NCBI GenBank assembly: GCA_017999135.1
Contig: JAGOBT010000003.1
Span: forward strand, 1 to 27,901
From: Burkholderiaceae bacterium
GTDB lineage: Bacteria > Pseudomonadota > Gammaproteobacteria > Burkholderiales > Burkholderiaceae_C
Direction: 5' to 3'
DNA length: 27,901 bases
Position 1 is the first letter of the stretch. Each line of letters opens with the position of its first letter. Under the pieces are notes generated by a model that saw nothing but the letters and a program-made list of their open reading frames with translations, did no database searches and was not told the origin of the DNA. This document shows, piece after piece, positions 23,522 to 27,901 of the stretch. A program made the translations under genes and the position numbers.

Positions 23522-23541
23522 TGCCCGCATGCTTGCGGGCA
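23522..23541 (+). terminator. Hairpin between the HlyD-type and TolC-type genes
   Basis: TGCCCGC (23522-23528) pairs with GCGGGCA (23535-23541) over a 6-nt loop. There is no T-run. It may reduce, rather than stop, transcription into the tolC-like gene 95 bp further. Confidence 0.4.
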
Positions 23542-23635
23542 AGCACCTGCGCTGCATGCCGCCGAAATGCCGGCCAAAGCAGGCCGCATTTGAGCGATCA
23601 CACCTGGGCCGGCCGGCGTCTACTGGAGCCGGACT

Positions 23636-25039
23636 TTGTTGCCCCCCCTGGTGCCTGCCTTGACTGCCCCCTTCCTCCTGTTTGCCCGGCCCTTGCTGGC
23701 CGGGGCCGCCATGGCGGCGCTGGCCGTTGCTGCCCAGGCAGGCTGTCTGGACGAGGAGAAGCTGGAATCGTTGCCGGCGATGTCACCGGCGTCAGCGCCG
23801 CAGGCCACTCCGGCCGCGGCCGCACCGCCCCGCGCGCTGCTGCAGCAGTTGGTGGCCGACGCGCTGGCACGCAGCAACGGCATCGGTGCGGCGCGGCTGC
23901 TGGCCGAAGCGGCCGAGCAGGACATCGGCGAGGCCCAGGCCAGCAAGAAGATGCAGGCGTTCCTGACCGGCAGCGTCAGCCCGTCACTGGAAGCCAGCAA
24001 GGGCAACAGCGGTGCCAGCCTGCAGGCCCGTGCCGGCATCACCCTGAGCCAGCTGCTGTACGACGGCGGCCGTGGAGACCGCCTCGTCGACTGGCGCCGC
24101 CAGCAGGCCGAGGCCGCCCGCCTGGGCATGCTGTCGACCCAGGAGCAGATCACGCTGGCCACCACGTCGATGGCCTTCGAGCGCAGCCGCTTCCGCATGC
24201 AGGCGGTGATCTATGGCCAGAACGTGCGCAAGATGGGCTGCCTGGTGCAGGCGCTGGAGGCCATCGTGGCGGCCGACAAGGGCCGCACCAGCGAGCTGGT
24301 GCAGGCGCGCAAGCAGCTGCAGCAGGCCGAGTTGCAGCAGGTGCAGGCCCAGAGCCAGGCGCGCCAGGTCGAAGCCAAGTTGCGCCGCGTGGTCGGCGAC
24401 GGCCTGCCCGGCACCGAGGGCATGGCCACGCTGCTGCTGGCGGTGCCTGAGCTGCCCGCGGTGCTGAGCGCGGCCGAACGCTCGGTCGACATCCACCAGC
24501 TGGCGGCCAACGCCCGCGCGTTGACCGAGATCGCCCGGGTGGTGGAAGCCGGCAACAAGCCCCAGGTCAGCTGGAACGTGGGCGGCAGCGCGCTGCTGGC
24601 CGGCGGCAGCGGCGGCACCAATGCAGGCCAGCACAGCGGCAGCCTGAGCGCAGGGCTGACCCTGAGCGTGCCCCTGCTCAACCCGGCCATCGGCTACAGC
24701 ACCCAGGCCGCGCGCAAGCGTGCCGAAGCCGCCAACCTGCAGCGCGCCGAGGCGCTGGAGCAGCGCCGCCAGCGCATCGTCGAGGTGCATGAGCAAGCCG
24801 GTGCCGCGTTCGACCGCCTGAAGCGGGTGGGCCTGGTGCTGCGCGACAGCGACCGGCTGCGCAACTTCACGCTGCAGCAATGGCAGCAGATGGGCCGGCG
24901 CTCGCTGTTCGACGTGATTGCCGCCGAGACAGACCACTACAACCTGCGCGTGCAGTACATCAATGCGCTGCACGACGGCCAACAGATGAACGCGATGCTG
25001 ACATCCCTGGGCACCGGCCTGAGCGACTGGTTGCGATGA
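23636..25039 (+). CDS. TolC-family outer-membrane channel of type I secretion
   Basis: A 467-residue outer-membrane efflux protein. An N-terminal signal (about 1-35, 'LLAGAAMAALAVAAQA' before a likely cut at AQA|GC) is followed by two OEP repeats: residues about 65-255 with 'ALARSNGIGAARLLAEAAEQ' and 'GITLSQLLYDGG', and about 275-465 with 'GLTLSVPLLNPAIGYSTQAA'. Such repeats form the trimeric beta-barrel and helical tunnel that contact the adaptor. The start is a TTG at 23636, chosen because GGAG lies 8 nt upstream and the full signal peptide is kept; GTG 23651 or ATG 23711 are alternatives, the latter losing most of the signal. It is followed by a glycosyltransferase after only 10 bp. Confidence 0.9.
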   Translation: MLPPLVPALTAPFLLFARPLLAGAAMAALAVAAQAGCLDEEKLESLPAMSPASAPQATPAAAAPPRALLQQLVADALARSNGIGAARLLAEAAEQDIGEAQASKKMQAFLTGSVSPSLEASKGNSGASLQARAGITLSQLLYDGGRGDRLVDWRRQQAEAARLGMLSTQEQITLATTSMAFERSRFRMQAVIYGQNVRKMGCLVQALEAIVAADKGRTSELVQARKQLQQAELQQVQAQSQARQVEAKLRRVVGDGLPGTEGMATLLLAVPELPAVLSAAERSVDIHQLAANARALTEIARVVEAGNKPQVSWNVGGSALLAGGSGGTNAGQHSGSLSAGLTLSVPLLNPAIGYSTQAARKRAEAANLQRAEALEQRRQRIVEVHEQAGAAFDRLKRVGLVLRDSDRLRNFTLQQWQQMGRRSLFDVIAAETDHYNLRVQYINALHDGQQMNAMLTSLGTGLSDWLR

Positions 25040-25049
25040 GAGACCACAC

Positions 25050-26240
25050 ATGAAGACACTGTGCATCGAAGGCTGGCGCGGCGTGAGCCACTCCATCGCG
25101 CTGGTCAACCAGTACCAGATGCTGGTGCTGCTGAACGACCCGGCCTGGCGCGCCGACTGGCAGCTGTACCACCGCGACCTGCGCTTCTTCCTGAAGCACT
25201 GGAACACGCGCCAGATGCCCGCCGGCTTCAGCGCCGCCGAGCAGGCTGCCATCGACGCCGTGCCGGCACCGCCCGACGGCCTGGTGCCCGACTGCCTGCT
25301 GCGCATCAGTTCACCCTTCCGGTCGGCCATCGACCCGGCACAGCGCACGCTGACCTTCATGGTCACCGAGTGCGGGCTGGTCGACGACTGCTTCGACGCC
25401 CCGCCCACCGACCCGCGCGCCTTCACCCGCGACGACAACCGCATCATCACGCCGTCGGCCTGGTCGCGTGACCGGCTGGTCGAAGGCGGCATGGACGCCG
25501 ATGGCATCGTGGTGGTGCCGCATGGCGTGAAGACCGACACCTTCACCCCGCTGCTGCCGGCCGACCGGCAGGCTGGCCGCGCGGCGCTGGGCGTGGCCGA
25601 CGACGAGACCCTGTTCGTCAACGTGGGCGTGGCCACCTGGAACAAGGGCCTGGACATCCTGGTCAAGGCCTTCGCCCGGGTGCGCCAGCAGCACCCGCGC
25701 GTGCGCCTGCTGCTCAAGGACCACAAGGCGCTGTACGGCATCGGCGCCGACCGCACGCTGGCCCAGGTGGCGCGCGCCCACCCGGGCCTGATCGACAGCC
25801 AGGTGCTGGCCGGCATCTCGGTGGTGTCGGGCAGCCTCGACCAGGCCCAGCTGCGTGCGCTGTACGGCGTGGCCGATGCCTATGTGTCGCCGTACCGTGC
25901 CGAAGGCTTCAACATGCCGGTGCTCGAGGCCATGGCTTGCGGCACGCCGGTGATCGTGACCGGCGGTGGCGCCACCGACGACTTCTGCCCGCCGGCGCTG
26001 TCGGTGAAGCTGCCCTCGCGTGAAGGCACCAAGGCCGACGAGCCGGCGATGTTCGGCCGCTTCCTGGTGCCCGACGAGGACGCCCTGGTGCATGCCCTGA
26101 CCGATGTGGCCGTGCAGCGACCCGACCGCAACGCGCCCGAGCGCCTGGCCGCCCGCGCGCAGCTGGTGCGCCAATACAGCTGGACCGCCGTCACTGCCCG
26201 CCTGCAGGCCCTGATCGCCGAGCAGACCGTGGCCGCCTGA
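25050..26240 (+). CDS. GT4-type glycosyltransferase (GT-B fold)
   Basis: A 396-residue glycosyltransferase. The C-terminal nucleotide-sugar domain is typical of family 4: 'FVNVGVATWNKGLDILVKAF' (about 190-209) and the EX7E motif E285-GFNMPVL-E293, followed by 'AMACGTPVIVTGGGATDDF'. The N-terminal acceptor half is less conserved ('MKTLCIEGWRGVSHSIALVN'). No signal or membrane segment is visible, so it acts in the cytoplasm. The ATG at 25050 is 10 bp after the tolC-like stop. Together with the GT41 enzyme upstream and two further transferases downstream, it could extend a glycan on a secreted protein or build a surface polysaccharide; the sugar is unknown. Confidence 0.93.
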   Translation: MKTLCIEGWRGVSHSIALVNQYQMLVLLNDPAWRADWQLYHRDLRFFLKHWNTRQMPAGFSAAEQAAIDAVPAPPDGLVPDCLLRISSPFRSAIDPAQRTLTFMVTECGLVDDCFDAPPTDPRAFTRDDNRIITPSAWSRDRLVEGGMDADGIVVVPHGVKTDTFTPLLPADRQAGRAALGVADDETLFVNVGVATWNKGLDILVKAFARVRQQHPRVRLLLKDHKALYGIGADRTLAQVARAHPGLIDSQVLAGISVVSGSLDQAQLRALYGVADAYVSPYRAEGFNMPVLEAMACGTPVIVTGGGATDDFCPPALSVKLPSREGTKADEPAMFGRFLVPDEDALVHALTDVAVQRPDRNAPERLAARAQLVRQYSWTAVTARLQALIAEQTVAA

Positions 26241-26260
26241 GTCGTGTGAAGAACCCACCC

Positions 26261-27322
26261 ATGCGCCACCGCCTGAACAACGACAGCCACGCCTTCGTGC
26301 GGGCCATCCACCTGCGCACACCGGGTGTGCCGATCCGCGACGTGCGCATCGGCGTGGCCCGTGCGGCCCAGCCGCTGGCCTGGGACACGCCGCCGTGCCG
26401 GCTGAAGGTCGACGGCGACAGCGCCGAGCTGGTGTTCCACCGGCCCGACAACTGGGCCCGCTTCGGCTTCGACATTGTGCCGGCCGGGGAGCGCGCCGTC
26501 GCGGCCGAGGTGGCACCGCTGGGCCGCATCGAGCCGCTGGCCGAGCCCGGGCCGGACGCCATCCGCCAGATGCTGCGCAGCCAGCGCATCGCCTTTCTGG
26601 GCACGGCGCGCAGCTGTGCGCCGGCGCTGCCTGCGTCCATCGCCAAGCTGCGTGAGCTGGGCGCGCTGTTCGCCCACCATGAGATCCACATCTACGAGAA
26701 CGACTCCAGCGACGACACTGGGGCCATGCTCGACCACTGGGCGCGCGACGGCCTGCTGCACGCCATGCGCGAGCAGGGCGTGGCCGAGCGCATGCCGCTG
26801 CGCACCGAGCGCCTGGCCTACGGCCGCAACAAGCTGCTCGACCATGTGCTGGAGCGCGGCCCCTGGGACTACATCTGCTGGGCCGACCTGGACGGGCTGG
26901 TGGGTGAGCGCTTTGCCGTCGACGGCTTCGTGTCGAACTTCCGCCACACCGAGGCCTGGGACGCGGTGTTCCCGCTGAGCTGGCCGCTGTATTACGACCT
27001 GTGGGCCCTGCGCGAGCCCACCATCTGCCCTGACGACTACGTGGCCAGCGGCCTGCACACGCTGAACGCAGCGCTGTTTGCCGGCCGCGAGATCCACGCC
27101 GCCACCCAGCAGCTGCAGCCTGGCCGGGTGGCGGGCTGGCTGCCGGTGCAGTCGGCCTTCGGCGGCTTCGGGCTCTACAAGGGCGCGGTGGCCGCGCTGG
27201 GCCGCTACAGCGGCCTGGTGGATGGCCGCGAGGTGTGCGAGCACGTGCCCTACCACCGTCTGCTGGTGCAGGCCGGCGCCCGGCTGTACCTGAACCCGCA
27301 GTGCATCACCCACATCGCGTGA
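26261..27322 (+). CDS. Putative GT-A-type glycosyltransferase of uncertain family
   Basis: A 353-residue protein. An N-terminal part (about 1-95) has no family I recognise. The rest resembles a GT-A transferase: 'AFLGTARSCAPALPASIAKL' then 'IHIYENDSSDDTGAMLDHWA', 'LAYGRNKLLDHVLERG', and an acidic W-A-D209-L-D211-G motif that could be the metal-binding DxD. The pattern recalls fungal CAP59/CMT1-like mannosyltransferases (GT69), but this is only resemblance by eye. The start is uncertain: ATG 26261 (with weak GAAG upstream) or GTG 26246, five codons earlier. It follows the GT4 gene by 20 bp (or 5 bp) and precedes the next transferase by 10 bp, so it is clearly in the same operon. Confidence 0.7.
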   Translation: MRHRLNNDSHAFVRAIHLRTPGVPIRDVRIGVARAAQPLAWDTPPCRLKVDGDSAELVFHRPDNWARFGFDIVPAGERAVAAEVAPLGRIEPLAEPGPDAIRQMLRSQRIAFLGTARSCAPALPASIAKLRELGALFAHHEIHIYENDSSDDTGAMLDHWARDGLLHAMREQGVAERMPLRTERLAYGRNKLLDHVLERGPWDYICWADLDGLVGERFAVDGFVSNFRHTEAWDAVFPLSWPLYYDLWALREPTICPDDYVASGLHTLNAALFAGREIHAATQQLQPGRVAGWLPVQSAFGGFGLYKGAVAALGRYSGLVDGREVCEHVPYHRLLVQAGARLYLNPQCITHIA

Positions 27323-27332
27323 GGCTTCCGCC

Positions 27333-27901
27333 ATGGCCGACCTGACCCTGATCACCCATGTCTACAACGCCCAGCAGCCGGTGGACCGGCAACTGGCCCT
27401 GTGGAAGCAGTTCAGCCCGGCGCTGCGCGCGAGGCTGAAGTTCCTGGTCATCGACGACCACAGCGACACGCCGTTGCAGCTGGACAAGGGCGAGCTCGAC
27501 CTGCGCCTGGTGCGGGTGGACGACGACATCGACTGGAACATGCCCGGCTGCCGCAACCTGGCCGCCACGCTGTGCGAGACGCCGTGGATGCTGTTCTTCG
27601 ATGTCGACAACGTGGCCAGCGAGGCCAGCCTGCTGAAGATCGTCGACAACCTGCCGCGGCTGGACCGCGGGCGGCTGCACGTGTTCCGCCGCACCGAGAA
27701 CGGCGTGGACGTCGAGCCGCACATCAACAGCTTTCTCATCACCCGCCAGGGCTTCTGGCGCGCCGGCGGCTACGACGAGGACTTCAGCGGCCACTACGGT
27801 TTCGAGGACGTGGCCTTCCGCATGATGTGGCGCAAGCATGTCGGCGGCGAGGTGCTGCTGACGGACATCGCCTTCGAGCAGATCGCCTTCCGCACCAGCG
27901 G
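27333..27901 (+). CDS. GT2-type glycosyltransferase, N-terminal part (cut by right window edge)
   Basis: The first 189 codons of a GT-A transferase. The start 'LTLITHVYNAQQPVDRQLAL' is the usual beta-strand and nucleotide-binding opening. 'FLVIDDHSDTPLQ' follows, and the metal-binding DxD is D90-V-D92 in 'WMLFFDVDNVASEA'. The later 'GYDEDFSGHYGFEDVAFRMM' matches the galactosyltransferase-type acceptor/catalytic block. The ATG at 27333 follows GAGG at 8 nt, and the gap from the preceding stop is 10 bp. The frame is open to the edge; the C-terminus is missing. Confidence 0.88.
   Translation, partial: MADLTLITHVYNAQQPVDRQLALWKQFSPALRARLKFLVIDDHSDTPLQLDKGELDLRLVRVDDDIDWNMPGCRNLAATLCETPWMLFFDVDNVASEASLLKIVDNLPRLDRGRLHVFRRTENGVDVEPHINSFLITRQGFWRAGGYDEDFSGHYGFEDVAFRMMWRKHVGGEVLLTDIAFEQIAFRTS

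Noticed and set aside
1..27901. CRISPR arrays, tRNA/rRNA genes, insertion sequences, prophage or toxin-antitoxin genes
   Set aside because: I looked for regularly spaced repeats, tRNA-like folds, transposase or integrase motifs and small paired genes and found none that I could support.

Overview
The window is very GC-rich, densely coding DNA, most likely from a betaproteobacterium of the order Burkholderiales. The pointers are an flhD-flhC master regulator pair, a motA-motB-cheY-cheZ block, short flagellins of about 288 residues, and GCC/CTG-dominated codon use. The genus cannot be fixed from the sequence alone; the Leptothrix/Rubrivivax/Ideonella group is my guess. No tRNA, rRNA, CRISPR array, insertion sequence or phage gene was seen.

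Left part (1-10143, all genes on the minus strand). Reading leftward from 10143: a sulfotransferase-like protein, three tandem flagellin genes (8213-5188), the filament cap gene fliD, its chaperones fliS and fliT, a YcgR-type c-di-GMP brake (PilZ), a GspH/FimT-type minor pseudopilin, and the N-terminal part of an AMP-binding acyl-CoA synthetase cut by the left edge. Separate FliA (sigma-28) promoters can be read before fliST, fliD and two of the three flagellins. Strong hairpins separate the units.

Middle part (10246-17936). A membrane-anchored response regulator (minus strand) is divergent from flhDC (plus strand). flhDC ends at an excellent intrinsic terminator. Then come a membrane-associated methyltransferase, motA-motB, cheY-cheZ, a second good terminator, and a methyl-accepting chemotaxis protein. 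The motA and cheY promoters are near-consensus sigma-28 sites. In both, the TAA stop codon of the preceding gene is the last three bases of the -10 box.

Right part (18094-27901, plus strand). A TPR-containing, OGT/SPINDLY-type (GT41) glycosyltransferase is followed by a complete type I secretion set: a LapB/LssB-like ABC exporter with an inactive peptidase-like domain, an HlyD-type adaptor and a TolC-type outer-membrane protein. Three further glycosyltransferases follow the TolC gene at operon spacing; the last is cut by the right edge. This suggests a module that glycosylates and exports a large surface protein, or sugar-modifies flagellin. No exported substrate is visible here.

The most unusual elements are the promoter/stop-codon overlap, the promoter-spanning inverted repeat before fliD, the long structured leader of the third flagellin, the sulfotransferase-like gene beside the flagellins, and the glycosyltransferase/type I secretion cluster.
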